From: Vandiemenella viatica
Lineage: Eukaryota > Arthropoda > Insecta > Orthoptera > Morabidae
NCBI GenBank assembly: GCA_031002005.1
Contig: CM061919.1
Coordinates: forward strand, 175,877,121 to 175,941,120
Direction of reading: 5' to 3'
Length of the DNA: 64,000 nt
The notes under the pieces are model-generated. The model saw only the letters and a list, made by a program, of their open reading frames with translations. It searched no databases and was not told where the DNA came from. Below are positions 32,576-43,458 of this stretch, in pieces; position 1 is the first letter of the stretch; each line of letters opens with the position of its first letter. Position numbers and translations under genes: made by a program.

Positions 32576-33589
32576 TAAAATTAATAATGAAAACAGTTGT
32601 TAGAAGACAGATTTTTATTCAAAAACATTTATGCAACAACTGCGGAACAACAACAAAGTTACTGTCTACCCGTTAGGATTACCAGGTTAGGTAAGGATAG
32701 CCACGGCAGAGGCGTACGTTGTATGCGCATCAAATGCAAACTCTGTCACTCGACGGCCAAACAACCCTTCGAGGACTCTCGGCCAATAACACCATACGCA
32801 TTATTATTGTTATTATCATCTCAAAAATAATCGTTCGTAGATTTCTGTGATGTGGAAGTGGCTTGACAAACAAGATGTTAATTCGTTTGAACAATAAAGT
32901 ACCGGCTACGCTGTGACACGCCTTCAAGGAACTCTATGCCGGAGCAGAACATCGGACGCTCTGTCCAGCCGCTGTTGACCCCGACCTAACTTTACGGCCG
33001 ACTCCGCCAAGCGGCCATTGTCACGCCACAATCGCCTTCTCAAAGAAGACCGGCACTCATATTCAATATCCATTATGCCGCGACAAAGGATAAATGACCG
33101 TCGTAAATAAAAGGTGCAGCACTTTGAATCAAATTCAGTCTGGCCCTCCTTGGTCCTCTTTTTCTCCATTCGTGCTACGCCGGTTCGTTTCCTACTGCAC
33201 TATTGCGCCTGTTACCGTGACCGGAATTTATGACACTGTAAAAGGTCATGCGAGCCTCGACGTCTAAATGTCACCTGTCCGAAATGTTTTATCTCCCGCA
33301 GCTAACTAGGAGATTTATACTGGTGAGTGGATGGGAGTCTTTACCTCCCGCTGAGTTGTATCGTCTTCGTCACCCCAGTCTGCGAACCCGAAGCTATAAG
33401 TCGCGCTACGCTTTTTTCACCCACGAGCTGGAGTATTAATTGGCCGATTATCATATCGAAAGGTTAATAAAAATCTTTCGTGCTTCTTGCAGAAGACGTT
33501 GTATGATTGAAATTCCTTCATGGGTTATCTCACTGCGTCTTCTATATGACTATAAATCTCTAAGCGGTCTGCGTCTGTGGGTCCCATTG
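32576..33589. other. no gene recognised
   Basis: Short ORFs on both strands (32597-32830, 32924-33169, 33248-33631) carry no known domain. The stretch 32930-33200 is somewhat GC-richer than its flanks. Confidence 0.4.
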
Positions 33590-33850
33590 TCCAGTCAAAA
33601 ACTACCAAACCAATTTGGATTTCACAGTTGAAAGCTTATCGCCTAGCTTAAAATCTACGGTATATCTTATGACTCAAGGCGCCATGGACCACACAGCAGC
33701 TCATATGTACGATCGTTAGGGAGATACCCAAGATGACGCTGCAACAACATAAACGCTACGTCTTTGGACTCTGATAAGATCGTAATTTTCATTAAGTAAC
33801 TTTGGTTTGGTTACTTATTCCTTCAGTTTCCTGAAATAGGTTAAGTTAGA
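33590..33850 (+). repeat. dispersed repeat R3, copy 2
   Basis: Landmarks shared with 9484-9770 are AAACTACCAAACCAATTTGG near 33599 and the run TAACTTTGGTTTGGTTACTTATTCCTT near 33798. The right half also matches 55970-56110 (GAGATACC, CTCTTTGGATTCTG against GTCTTTGGACTCTG). Confidence 0.5.
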
Positions 33851-34103
33851 ATACACGTAAAAACGTATATCAAACCACTGTCTTAAAGATTAACACACCA
33901 ATAAACAAAACGAAATTGTGGAATTTTAGTTACGGTAAATGGTACAGCTATGTGGACCACTAACCTCCGATAGAAGGCGCCTTAAGAAGAAACTGCACAA
34001 TGATGCTTCATTGCAAAGTTTATGGTATGCCACTAGGAGAATAATGAAATGCTTTACTACTCATACCGAGGTGAAGCAGAGCGAAAATGTTTTTCTGCTT
34101 ATA

Positions 34104-34148
34104 TTTACCCACGTTTCGGCCCCAGCCTAAGGCTATCTTCAGGGGAAT
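34104..34148 (-). ncRNA. decayed hammerhead-like motif, minus strand
   Basis: On the minus strand the core CTGAAGA is followed by TAGCC, a loop and GGCC, then GAAACGT and GGG. CCC before the core can pair with GGG after it. The base where H17 should be is G or missing, which is incompatible with normal hammerhead cleavage, and stem II is irregular. I call it a relative or remnant of the same motif family. Confidence 0.3.
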
Positions 34149-34800
34149 ACTTTCAGAGACTTGAGAACCTGTAACTTCACGCTGCAAGAGTTTTCAGTAA
34201 GATTAACTTTGGGTTATTTTTCCCATATATCGTTACAGAATCGATCAGATACATCGTTTAAAGCATTAATATTACTACAGACGTCATTACTCAGCGCTTT
34301 GCCTGAGTGCATTGGTCAGAAATTCTATTGGGGTAAATACCAATTTTATTTCAAATGCATTCGTGTTTTCGGAATCTTGATTTTGGTTTTTAGATTTTTT
34401 TACTATTGGAGAATAGTTTTATTTTTGACCTTATAAATACTTTTTACAATTACATTCGTTGGAACTGAGCTTATGCGATTCGCAGATGAGTTGAGGCACT
34501 AATGTCTCTTCCTTAACTGAGATCCTCTTTAACTCTGTCGACACCTACATGAGGTCAAGCACCGAGAAAAAGAAATACAAAATATTTCGTAGCTATTTTG
34601 TCAATTGTCCTACCCAGCTAAGTCATTCCTGCGCTCAAACTTTTCTTGAATTTAATTAAAGCTTTCTGTATAAGAATCTGAACACTCTTACGAAACTATT
34701 CCAATCAGCATTACTCTAACCTTTTAGAAAGATTCTTCTAAAAACCGTTCGGTTAAAATGTAATGCTCGTTATTTGCACCTCTTATCCAATACTCACACT
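34149..34800. other. no gene recognised
   Basis: AT-rich sequence with an unremarkable 91-aa ORF (34161-34436) rich in Phe and Leu. Confidence 0.4.
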
Positions 34801-34995
34801 GCATGGTGGATGAGCGCTATCGCAGAAGCCTGGCATTCGCGAGGACGTGGCTTCGTTTCCTGCTCTAGATTTCGGTTTCCTATGTTTTCATAAAATGCCT
34901 CCAAGAGAATAGCGGGGTCATTCCTTCAAAGGGCGTCCCTTTCCCACAATCCTTTCCTAGCTTTAACGAACTTCACGATCCTTAAAGCCCTATAC
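34801..34995 (+). repeat. SINE-A copy 8, strongly decayed
   Basis: Recognisable parts are GCATGGTGGATGAGCG, GGCATTCGCGAGGACG, AGATTTCGGTTTCC, ATTCCTTCAAAGG and CTTAAAGCCCTATA. The B box is mutated (GGCTTCGTTTCC) and the 3' hairpin is lost, so this is an old copy. Confidence 0.65.
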
Positions 34996-35157
34996 GAAAG
35001 CTTGCGAAATAAATTATGGGATGTGCGATGTTGCCGAAATACGATTTAAAGTATTGAAATCATTAATGCCTATGAAGCAGGCAGTTTAGTGCTATATACA
35101 GTCTAATGATGATAGAGTTACTTTAATCTGGATTATCTTTTATTTAATATGTATATA

Positions 35158-35355
35158 TATTTCTTATGACTTTATGCCTTATCGACATTGAGGTAAATAG
35201 AGGCAGGAAAGGACTGGGGACAAGGAACGGGAAGGAATTCGGCCATGATCTTTTAAAGGAACCTTCCCGCCATTCGCCTAGAGTGATTTGGGGAAACCAT
35301 GGAAAACACAAGTCTGGGTGGCCGGACGGAGATTCGAACCCACGTCCTCCCGAAT
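35158..35355 (-). repeat. SINE-A copy 9, 5' truncated, minus strand
   Basis: On the minus strand the copy begins in the head just upstream of the B box (ATTCGGGAGGACGTGGGTTCG) and runs through the body to TAAAGTCATAAG. The A box is missing, as expected of a 5'-truncated insertion. It lies 160 bp from the copy at 34.8 kb, which has the opposite orientation. Confidence 0.85.
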
Positions 35356-36164
35356 CATATTTACATTTTGTAACTATTTATTTTATTTAGCGAATGAGAG
35401 CACAACATACTGTGCAACATTAGTTATAAGAGAGGAAACATTGAATATTACAACCAGATATATAGTTTGCAAACATAATCAATAGCGCTGTTAATTGCAT
35501 TTAGGAAATCATTTAATTAGTTGGAATCCCGTAAGGGTCTGGCGTTATGGTGCAGTCACATTCCGCGGATGGAGGCATATGTAACGTTTACACACACCTG
35601 CCGTAAATTGGTCCTAATTATATTTAGAACAGTCCGCGTTCTTCTGGAAAGATCAGAATCAGATGGTCGTTCGGAAATGTACTGGAGAGCACATAAGTTT
35701 GCTGGTAACGATTGCTTCCAGTTTCTTCTCCAGCTTTGGGTGGTATAAAACTGATTTTGGAATTGATTTTTGGCTGTCGCAACGAAAGATGTGGAGGTGG
35801 ATCGGAAATCTGTTATTAGGGGAAGGTAAATACAGCTTCTTAATGTTATGTGAATTATAGTCCCATATGAATATATCCACAACAAGAGTTTGATTGCTTT
35901 TGGAATGCTAGAACGTTTATTGAGACTTCGAAAGAAGTTTATACTGCGTTAGGTTTGCTATATGGACTACCGTTAAAAAGCGATCCTATTGCAGCTGGAA
36001 AGTGGTTTATTTAACGCAGATTGTGTAAGTTGAAAAGATATACCTGTTACCAACTTATCAGGCCTTAATAATAGGTAATCAAGTTTATATTTTTAATATC
36101 TTATTTTCAGATCGGATGTGCTTGTATAATTCGATATGTTTCTCAGCTGTTAGGAAATACTTAA
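35356..36164. other. no gene recognised
   Basis: ORFs on opposite strands around 35521-35885 overlap almost fully and have no recognised motif. Confidence 0.4.
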
Positions 36165-36410
36165 AATAGGGGTGGGATCCGGCAAAATCTTACCAAGGGG
36201 GATGGAGGGGTGCATAAAAATCACACGTCAACTTTTTATTTCAGATTCAAAGAGTGATATAGCAAAAAAAATCTAAATTACAAGGTCAATCTCGTGTTGG
36301 GGGAATGGGTTCCCATCAGATCTTACCAAATCTCACTAAGGGGAAGAGAGGGGGGGGTCCAAATAATAATTAAAAAAAAACACACATAATTAACGGACGG
36401 CTCCTTAGTC
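36165..36410. mobile_element. decayed relative of the short element at 13.3 kb
   Basis: G-rich stretches interleaved with CAAAATCTTACCAAGGGGGA and AAATCTCACTAAGGGG resemble the interior of the 13258-13532 element read in reverse. The right end ACATAATTAACGGACGGC resembles its terminal ACGTAATATATGGACGCC. The left end is not preserved. Confidence 0.4.
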
Positions 36411-37145
36411 TGTGGTCCGGCCATCCAGGCGACTGCTTGGAAATGTCTTGTCAGTCTGACATGCCCATTTCCTTTCAATCATCTAAAAAAAAAAACTCTA
36501 TAGTACTACAGGATTCCTCTTTGCTGGTTTTTTGGACGCCATTCAGGAGAATGGTAATATAGCCTTGAAAATCATCGAAGGTGATTCTTGTTTTCATGCT
36601 TTATTCATGATTCTAATATTTATCACGCCTTTAGGCTGTTAAGCCCTTTACTCCACAACCGTCAGAAAATAATTGTATCGACGAAAGTACGGATATTTTC
36701 AGTTTGGACTGTCTCAGCTTTCGTTTAGACAGAAGCACAAGTGGCTTATTAAGAGTCCATAAACGACCACTGTGACACATTCTAGTCCAGTGAGTGTTGG
36801 AATCTACTTTGAGTTGGTCGACCTAGCTGCCGGGTGATTCACCATCTCGAGAGGTACCACGAGGAATGCGACCGCCCCGTCGCCGGGAACAGTATTTCCG
36901 GTCGTCGCCGCCCCTGGTGGCGTTCACTGTTATATCTGCCCACACCCAATCAAAACGCGCACAGGAATGAATCAGCAGTAGAGCTGGTAGTCACTGTGTT
37001 ATAAATAAAAGAACCATATTTAAAAATCGCTGATGATTTTTCTTCAGGAGATAAGAAATGTTTCAGAACAGTTAGGGTACCAACAACCTTGATCGAGGGT
37101 CTCTGATGCCCCGATAGCAGCTTGTCTTGTCTTCTCTTTTTCACT
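36411..37145. other. no gene recognised; GC-rich patch
   Basis: A GC- and CpG-rich patch lies at about 36830-36950. On the minus strand near 37010-37048 CTGAAGA is followed by a 7-bp stem AAAAATC/GATTTTT, but TAAA replaces GAAA, so I do not call a motif. Confidence 0.35.
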
Positions 37146-37376
37146 GAGGGTGGTGGGTGACCGGTTAACGCTCTGGCCTCGCATTCTGGAGGACATCGGT
37201 TCGAATCCCTGTCCGGGCATCCAGACTTGGGTTTTCCATGGTTTCCCCAAATCACTCATGGAGAATGGCGGGATGCTTCCTTCAAAAGGCCATGGCCGAA
37301 TTCCTTCCCGTTCCTTGTCCAAAGTCATATCGCCGCCTCTAATGACCTCGACGTCGACGAGGCGCAAAGCCATAAT
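37146..37376 (+). repeat. SINE-A copy 10, well preserved
   Basis: An intact A box (GTGGTGGGTGACCGGTTAAC), B box (GGTTCGAATCC), body and 3' hairpin CGCCTC/GAGGCG end in AAAGCCATAATCACACACAC. The right flank TCTTCTTTTTTCAG resembles the left flank TCTTCTCTTTTTCA and may be an imperfect target duplication. Four ORFs on both strands here are translations of the SINE. Confidence 0.9.
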
Positions 37377-37627
37377 CACACACACTCTTCTTTTTTCAGC
37401 ATTAGCATCAGCGTCTCGGGTTCTAATAACTTTAGCTGTTCGTGCACTACTTGAGCTATGCCATAAATCTAATTTACGCCTGCGAGGCATATCAAAAAAG
37501 AAAACAAAATGTATTTATGCCAAAAACTTTTAGGTAAACAAAATTATAGTTTGGTGCATCTCAAATCCATATCTGTAGTATATAAAAAGTTGTCTCTGTA
37601 CTTGAAATTTATAAACAGATAGGGCAC

Positions 37628-37870
37628 AAACTGAATCCAAGATAAAAATAACTTGAGCTACCGATGTAATATTACAGAAACTTACACACCTTATCCGAGT
37701 GTCTGTCGCCTATCGGTTTTCAAAATTCCATGAAAAAATATTTTAATTATCCAGAAAAAAGTATCATGTATCCCTTCCTTATGGTAAATAGTATTTATTC
37801 TCTTGTCAGATTTCATCAAGATCGATTTAGTCGTGAAAATGTAACAGAGTTACTTTCGCATTTATGGTAT
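37628..37870 (-). repeat. dispersed repeat R2, copy 1
   Basis: Read on the minus strand it begins GCGAAAGTAACTCTGTTAC and continues with ATTTTCACGACTAAATCG, ATCTTGATGAAATCTGAC and CGATAGGCGACAGACACTCG. The same order occurs at 54586-54865, 56435-56690 and 58345-58605. It is a dispersed family of unknown class. Near-identical sequences are common in insect genomes. Confidence 0.6.
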
Positions 37871-39010
37871 TAATGTTGATATACGGTACCAGAAATCCAG
37901 ACAAATTTCAACAGCTCGTAGTATAGTTACGGAAGCTAGGAGAGGCCTAGCAACCGGTTTCCCCATTTTTATGTGGAACGATACAAGATCAAGGTGTAAA
38001 ACATCCAGACATCAATATTTGTTACAGGTGTTCGGCTTTTGTTTTACGCACTTTGCAGGAGATAATAGGTTTTCGAAAATATCGGTCTCATTTTTAAGTT
38101 ACAATGGATATTTTTTATAATGCCTTATTTGTTTCGCTGGAATCTGCAAAAGTTTAAAAATTATGACAGTGGCATAAGAATTTAGTGAGTACTCCGCGGT
38201 TTCGTCCCCATAACTTCTTAAAACTTCACTTAACTCCTGTCGTTAGGTGCCACGTCTCGCTGAGCAAAATATGATGTGGAGGTTTATTTGTGAGATCTAA
38301 AAGCGTATTGTGTCGAAAGACGATAGCATCAGTATATTGTATGTGTAAAAGTTTGAAAGTAAACAGTTGAGTCATTATCACAGCTGTTTTTAAATTATTT
38401 AATTTTCAAGATAGTATCATAGGTTCGATATTTTGTCGGAAGTGGTCTTTGGGATAGAATGAGGGGTGCATGTGGTTATTATCGAGAATTATCTTAGTTT
38501 TGGTTAACATAAGAAATAATGGAAAATCAGATCATGGTAACTAGCAGTACAGTGCAAAAAGACGAACTTGCAGCAAGAATGGTAAGCAGCTAGTCAGTGC
38601 CGAAAAGGATATAAAAAAAAAGCTGGTGTGTGTGAACAGGGAAGGTAAAGTAAGTGCTGGTAATGGCTGTGTTTTCGAAAGAGTATTTGTGATGGAGATC
38701 ACATTTTTTGGGAGCAGGAGGGGGGGGGGGCCTTGGTTTCTTCACAATGGCAGTGAAGGTCTGTGTCCGCTGATCTACGTACTGTAAAATTGGACTTAAT
38801 CCCTTACATCTACAGTCACTCACTGTGGTCTCTTCGAACCGCTGTTATCGACAAGAAAAATTATAGTAACTAATGTGGTTTTTGTCTGATGTTGCGACTG
38901 TATGAGATATGAATAAATTACAGCTATCTTTGTACCACTGCTTCACTCTTTAATGAAGTAGCATATGAGATTTCGGAAGCTGGCACACTTTGCTGAGAAA
39001 AATTACTGCC
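37871..39010. other. no gene recognised
   Basis: There is a 12-base G run near 38718-38730. The minus-strand ORF at 38590-38823 crosses it and yields a Pro run, so it is not a convincing gene. Confidence 0.4.
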
Positions 39011-39310
39011 GCCGAAGTGCGTGTGTGTATTGTAACATCCCAAGGCGTGGCAGGCAGGTTGAGTAGCCAGTATGCGGGAGGGCGCGTTGCATTATAGACG
39101 AAGTCGGGCCTCCCAGTTGTTCCCGGCCACAATGTCTCCGCATGCAGTATTGAGCGCTCCCGCCCGAATTTCGGACCCACCTCGCCGGCTTCTCCCTCCA
39201 GGGCGCCCAAAGACGCTTTTGTGCCGCTCCAGACGAGAATAATGGACCCCGGGTTACCTGCAGCCTCGCCAGGTATCGAACATCGAGGCAGAACAGACCC
39301 ACTGCAGTAT
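39011..39310. other. GC-rich block with overlapping ORFs
   Basis: CpG-rich sequence is open on the minus strand in two frames (39003-39302 and 38950-39210) without a recognised domain. It might be a regulatory or exonic patch. Nothing in it decides. Confidence 0.25.
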
Positions 39311-39493
39311 CACTCCACTCAGATGTATGTTCATACCGCTCCCTGCATAAATGGAGTGTGCTTATTTAAGCAAAGAAGCTATGCGGGAAATGCCTTTCAG
39401 CTATTTACGAGTTATATATGACAACTTAGAATGAAACCAACATGTTCAGCAAACTTCTTAAAAGCTTATTGTTTTCTGTGCAACCTTTTCATT

Positions 39494-39665
39494 GTCTGGT
39501 GGCTCAGTGGAGATAGAAAGGTCCGGGGTTCGAATCGCTGTATCGGTGGAGATTTTCAAAGACCCTTAACCCGATCTTCACCTCCGGCACAGCTTGATGT
39601 GTAGTGTGAAGTACTCAAGAAAGCTTCTGTGGTTCGGATTCCACATTAAACTGTAGGTCCCCTAT
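39494..39665 (+). repeat. SINE-B copy 1 (tRNA-derived)
   Basis: The head shows GTGGCTCAGTGG and a clear B box, GGGGTTCGAATCG. The body ends GGTTCGGATTCCACATTAAACTGTAGGTCCC, which matches the minus-strand copies at 42.9-43.1 and 53.9-54.1 kb. This defines a second SINE family distinct from SINE-A. Confidence 0.65.
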
Positions 39666-40458
39666 AGCCGATAGGATAACCGAGTGGCTACGATAGTGGC
39701 GGAATGCGCAGCCAATAAAAACCATGTCATCGGGTCATTACGACCATACGACCCTTTTTCATTAATAATAATAACTAAACTACCTTAAGTGGAAATAATT
39801 ATATACTTTGTACATTTTCACTTCTTACCCATTTAAGTCATCTCCTGGGAAACTATTCACAAGTGCGTAAGTCATAAACATGTGCTCTATGAATTAATCG
39901 TGGAATACCTCTGCTAGGCAATTTGTGGAAATCTGCGTATAAACGTAGGCGTAACTATAAAGCCAGCACTCTGAATGGTCTGTAGTTTGCTGTAGAAAGG
40001 CTTGAACACATCGGTCACTATTCTGACGTATATAGTTACAATAATAAGAATAATATAATAACACCTGCGAATTTTGGAAGTCATTGTACGTAATAATGCC
40101 GAGATAGATAACATTCTCTGAAGCTTCTGTATTCAATGTCTTCCCTCATGTATTACATTGTTGTATACTTAAAACTGGCAGTTTTGATCCGAACTGAAAA
40201 ACTGTATCTCCATCAGAACCCGTTTCAGCCTGTGAAAGTATTTTCGGAATTTGGTGACTAAAGAGAACTTGGAAAATAGTGCATTCTTTATCGTAAGGAA
40301 AGAAGAGTGGCAGTAGTAATTCACAAACAGTGATGCGCTGTATCACCAGATGAACAAAAGATCGCGGAAATCGCTTTCATGTATAGTAGCCAACATGGTA
40401 CCTTATGTGTTTGTTTTTAATACTGTGTTGTGTGGACTGAATGGTTCCTACGGTCGTA
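39666..40458. other. no gene recognised
   Basis: Near 39672 GGATAACCGAGTGGCTACG resembles a tRNA A box without a matching B box. The rest is AT-rich with no supportable feature. Confidence 0.4.
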
Positions 40459-40548
40459 TTCGTTCCCGTCCCTCCCCCCCCCCCCCAAGTCTTTTTATGT
40501 TTCTAATGACCTCTTCGTTGACGAGGCGTAAAGCCCTAAGCAAAAGAA
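40459..40548 (+). repeat. SINE-A copy 11, 3' part only
   Basis: Only the C-rich segment and the end remain: a CCCCTCCC tract expanded to a long C run, TCTAATGACCTC, GTTGACGAGGCGTAAAGCC and AAGCAAAAG. The left half of the end hairpin is lost. Confidence 0.75.
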
Positions 40549-40662
40549 ATATACTGTGTGACCTTATAATCATTAAGTGATAATACATGTTAACTGGTTT
40601 TAAGAATAATTTGAGTGCTCCGCATCCCTGATAGTCGTTTCATATAGTGTTTGTTATTTATT

Positions 40663-40772
40663 TATTTTTTTACCTATGGCTTTACGCCTCGTCGACGTCG
40701 ATGACATTAGAGGCGGGATGGATTGGGGACAAGTAACTCGGCCATGACCTTTTGAAGAAAGCATCCCGGCAT
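40663..40772 (-). repeat. SINE-A copy 12, 3' part, minus strand
   Basis: On the minus strand GATGCCGGGATGC, CCTTTTGA or TTCAAAAGG, CCGCCTCTAATG and the hairpin half GACGAGGCGTAAAGCCAT are read, then an A-rich tail. It lies about 115 bp from copy 11 in inverted orientation, so the two 3' ends face each other. Confidence 0.8.
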
Positions 40773-42178
40773 CATATTGAATCAAAGTGAATATATCTGA
40801 AATATCTCGTTTACTCTACCTGTAAATGGTCCGACCTTATGTGAACATGATGTTGGCTAATTGGTCGTCCGTGCCCCCATTTTCTATTGTTTAAGAGAAT
40901 TCCGGTTGAACAGTTACCAACAGATTAAACCTTCATTATCCGAAGGATTGTAGGAAATATTATCACATTTCGTGATGTACCTGACGACCAAACATAGACA
41001 AAATAAAAGGGTGATTGTGTAGATGTTAATTCTTTTCGGCCGGTACCGCCCACTCACTCTTCAGTCATTCTTATTGAAGCATTATTGAAGTAGGATTTAT
41101 TTTTTTATCTTACATGTACCTTATTTTTGTATTGGGTTCTAAAAATTAAAGTTGTTACAATAAGAGCGCAAGATTTGAATTTCAAATAAAACATGGTTTT
41201 CTGTAACAACGTACTGGAGTATTTACTGATTTATAATGTACACATGTGGACATTATAAATGGCACAACACATCCGGTATATATGACTGTCACAGCTTTGG
41301 TGGCAAACATCTATTCTTCTGACAAAATTTTCAATAACGGTTTTGCATAAATGTTGCGATGTTTGGCAGATACGGGATTCAATTTCGGCATTTAATACTA
41401 GGATCGTCGTGAGCTTCTTGGCGTAAATCTCAGACTTCAGGAAATCTCACAAAAAAGTACGTTGGTGTTAAATCAGTCACCTTGACAAGTGCGGAAAATA
41501 GTAATAACGACGTAAGGCCCGCTGGCGATCGGATTTCACCTCATACCATTCACTGGTCAGGAAGTTCATAAACCGTTTAGACAAATTACTGCGTCTCCCT
41601 GGGTTGATGGATACTCGGGTACCAGAAGTGGTCTTAATGAGGTGCAAGGGTTATAGTCGAATGTTTATTGCCCGTTGTACTCAGCGTAGGTTAACTGCTG
41701 CTGTTGGCTCGTTGTGATTGTGACGTGAAGCGTTCGTTATTGTTATGAATCTTTTCAGCTTACGTAATTTACCACCGTCATTATTTTTTTATGACTGGCA
41801 CTCATCGGAACACAATCAACTACAGTTTTTCTTTGGAGCCAACTTCTCTCAGCACATCTTTTGTCTCAATCTTCTCGTTGCCCTCTGCTTAGTCAACATA
41901 CCGAGCAGCAGATTTTTCGGATCCTTATTTCAGTATATTTATTCGAGTCCATAGAGCAACCACCAACTTACTAGCTCAGTTTTAGAATGGACACTGATGT
42001 AAATACGTTTCTAAAACGCCACAGTTTATCGAAGGTTATAAAGATTGTCGTGGAACACGATTAAATACCTCAACTCGGCAATAAGTTACTCGTTCATAGG
42101 GGATTATCTTCGCACAACAGTTTTCAGAAGTCTCACATTTACTTCCCTCGAAAGATTAATTCGTTAGCAGTTCTATCA
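40773..42178. other. no gene recognised
   Basis: Apart from the 32-bp palindrome at 41229-41260 nothing stands out. ORF 41745-41954 is Phe- and Leu-rich with no known domain. Confidence 0.4.
41229..41260. repeat. 32-bp near-perfect palindrome
   Basis: The arms ATTTATAATGT and ACATTATAAAT flank the centre CACATGTG with one mismatched pair. It could form a cruciform or bind a dimeric protein. Its purpose is unknown. Confidence 0.7.
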
Positions 42179-42188
42179 GTTAGATATT

Positions 42189-42434
42189 TCCGAGCTTGGT
42201 GGTGTAACGGTTAGCGTTTTGGCGTCGCATCGGGAGGACGGCGGTTCGAATCCCCGTCCGGGCATCCAGATTTGGGTTTTCCATGGTTTTCCATGGTTTC
42301 CCAAATCACTCCAGGCAAACGCCGGGATTCTTCCTTCAAAAGGCCATGGCAGAATTCCTTCCCATTCCTTGCCCCCCATCCTTTCCCGTCTCTAAAGACC
42401 TCGCTGTTAAGAGACGTTAAGCAGTTAAAAAAAG
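42189..42434 (+). repeat. SINE-A copy 13, second subfamily, with target duplication
   Basis: This is a full copy with head (GCTTGGTGGTGTAACGGTTA), B box (GGTTCGAATCC) and body. It has a different end from most copies: GTCTCTAAAGACCTCGCTGT, then GAGACGTTAAGCAG and an A-run. The 10-bp duplication GTTAGATATT is present at 42179-42188 and 42435-42444. TTTTCCATGG is duplicated in tandem near 42276-42296. The 3' hairpin is CGTCTC/GAGACG. Confidence 0.9.
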
Positions 42435-42444
42435 GTTAGATATT

Positions 42445-42889
42445 CTGCTTAAATGGTAATGTGTATTGATTTCGCATTTCTATGACGATCAGCTATGTGT
42501 AATCTACTAAGTTACTTTCAAACAACTTGATGCCATTTCGGGGAGTAACCGACCACCGGGAACTGATTTTACTACGGATGGTGATGCTAGTAACTTAGCA
42601 ATTAACAGCATATGATTTCGATAGTAGAGTGGTTATAGTAGTAAAATTGGAGTAAATTAGAGTTAAAAATTGCAGAATGATTACGGAAAGTTACTTTGTA
42701 CAATTAACTGCTGATAATCGTGGAGGTGAAATTGGAACTAATCCTCTACAGGTGAGTTAAAGTAAAATTTTTTGGCTGTTAAGATAATTCTCGATGTTTG
42801 TCATAAGTCCTAAAACGCCCATTAGACTGTAGCAGCCTAGCAGCGGTCTAAATCCTAACAACTGGAAAATGTAATATCAACTTAAACTA
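42445..42889. other. no gene recognised
   Basis: AT-rich sequence without supportable features. Confidence 0.4.
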
Positions 42890-43146
42890 ACTTAGTCCGC
42901 AACGCGAAGATTGATTGGATCCTCCTGAAGAAGGCATGCTAAGCCATCGTGTCAGAGGTAGGATCACCAGATCCTTTCCTTTGGACTTACAGTTTAACAT
43001 GGGAGTCTGAACCATGGAACGCCTGTAATTGCTCATATGATCAAATGAAACTTGTAAAAGTTCCTGGCCCCACCAGGTTGTGAAACCGGGACAGGAACCC
43101 GAACTTTTGAAAGCAAGTGCTTTAACCACTGAGCTACCAGACCACT
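42890..43146 (-). repeat. SINE-B copy 2, minus strand
   Basis: On the minus strand the head reads GGTCTGGTAGCTCAGTGGTT with a B-box-like GGGTTCCTGTCCC. The body contains CATGGTTCAGACTCCCATG, AACTGTAAGTCC and GGATCCTCCTGAAGAAGGC reversed near the left end. It is the best-preserved SINE-B here. The minus ORF at 42887-43156 is its translation. The tRNA part does not fold as a working tRNA. Confidence 0.7.
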
Positions 43147-43241
43147 CTGATACCAAATTAATACTGCTATATTAGTACGGAAATTATATCACTACTTTAC
43201 ACAAATGTTAGGGAAAAATGAACTGGAAATATCTGACATAC

Positions 43242-43458
43242 GTACACACTTTGACAATAAATTCGGCCGCCGCTGAAAAATTCTATCACTCTTATTTCGC
43301 ACAATCTGACATCAATGTCATCCTAAGATACAGTAACGCAATACTGGCTTGCAAAGTATTGCAATACTGCTTCCTGGGATGATATTGATGTCAGATTGTG
43401 CAAAACAAGAGTGATAGAATTTTTCAACGGCGGCTAAATTGGCTGTCAAAGTGTGTAC
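43242..43458. repeat. 217-bp foldback (inverted repeat)
   Basis: Two arms of about 104 bp are reverse complements with scattered mismatches around a 9-nt loop (43346-43354), centred at 43350. Matching landmarks are GTACACACTTTGACA and TGTCAAAGTGTGTAC at the ends, and GCAATACT and AGTATTGC next to the loop. It is non-coding. It could be a foldback or MITE element or a hairpin-RNA source, and no target duplication is clear. Confidence 0.85.

Noticed and set aside
37010..37048. Minus-strand CTGAAGA with a 7-bp stem
   Set aside because: TAAA replaces the essential GAAA and there is no stem I. At most a very decayed relative.
43070..43146. Possible tRNA gene on the minus strand
   Set aside because: A good A box but stems do not fold into a cloverleaf, and the sequence continues into a SINE-B body with further copies in the window.
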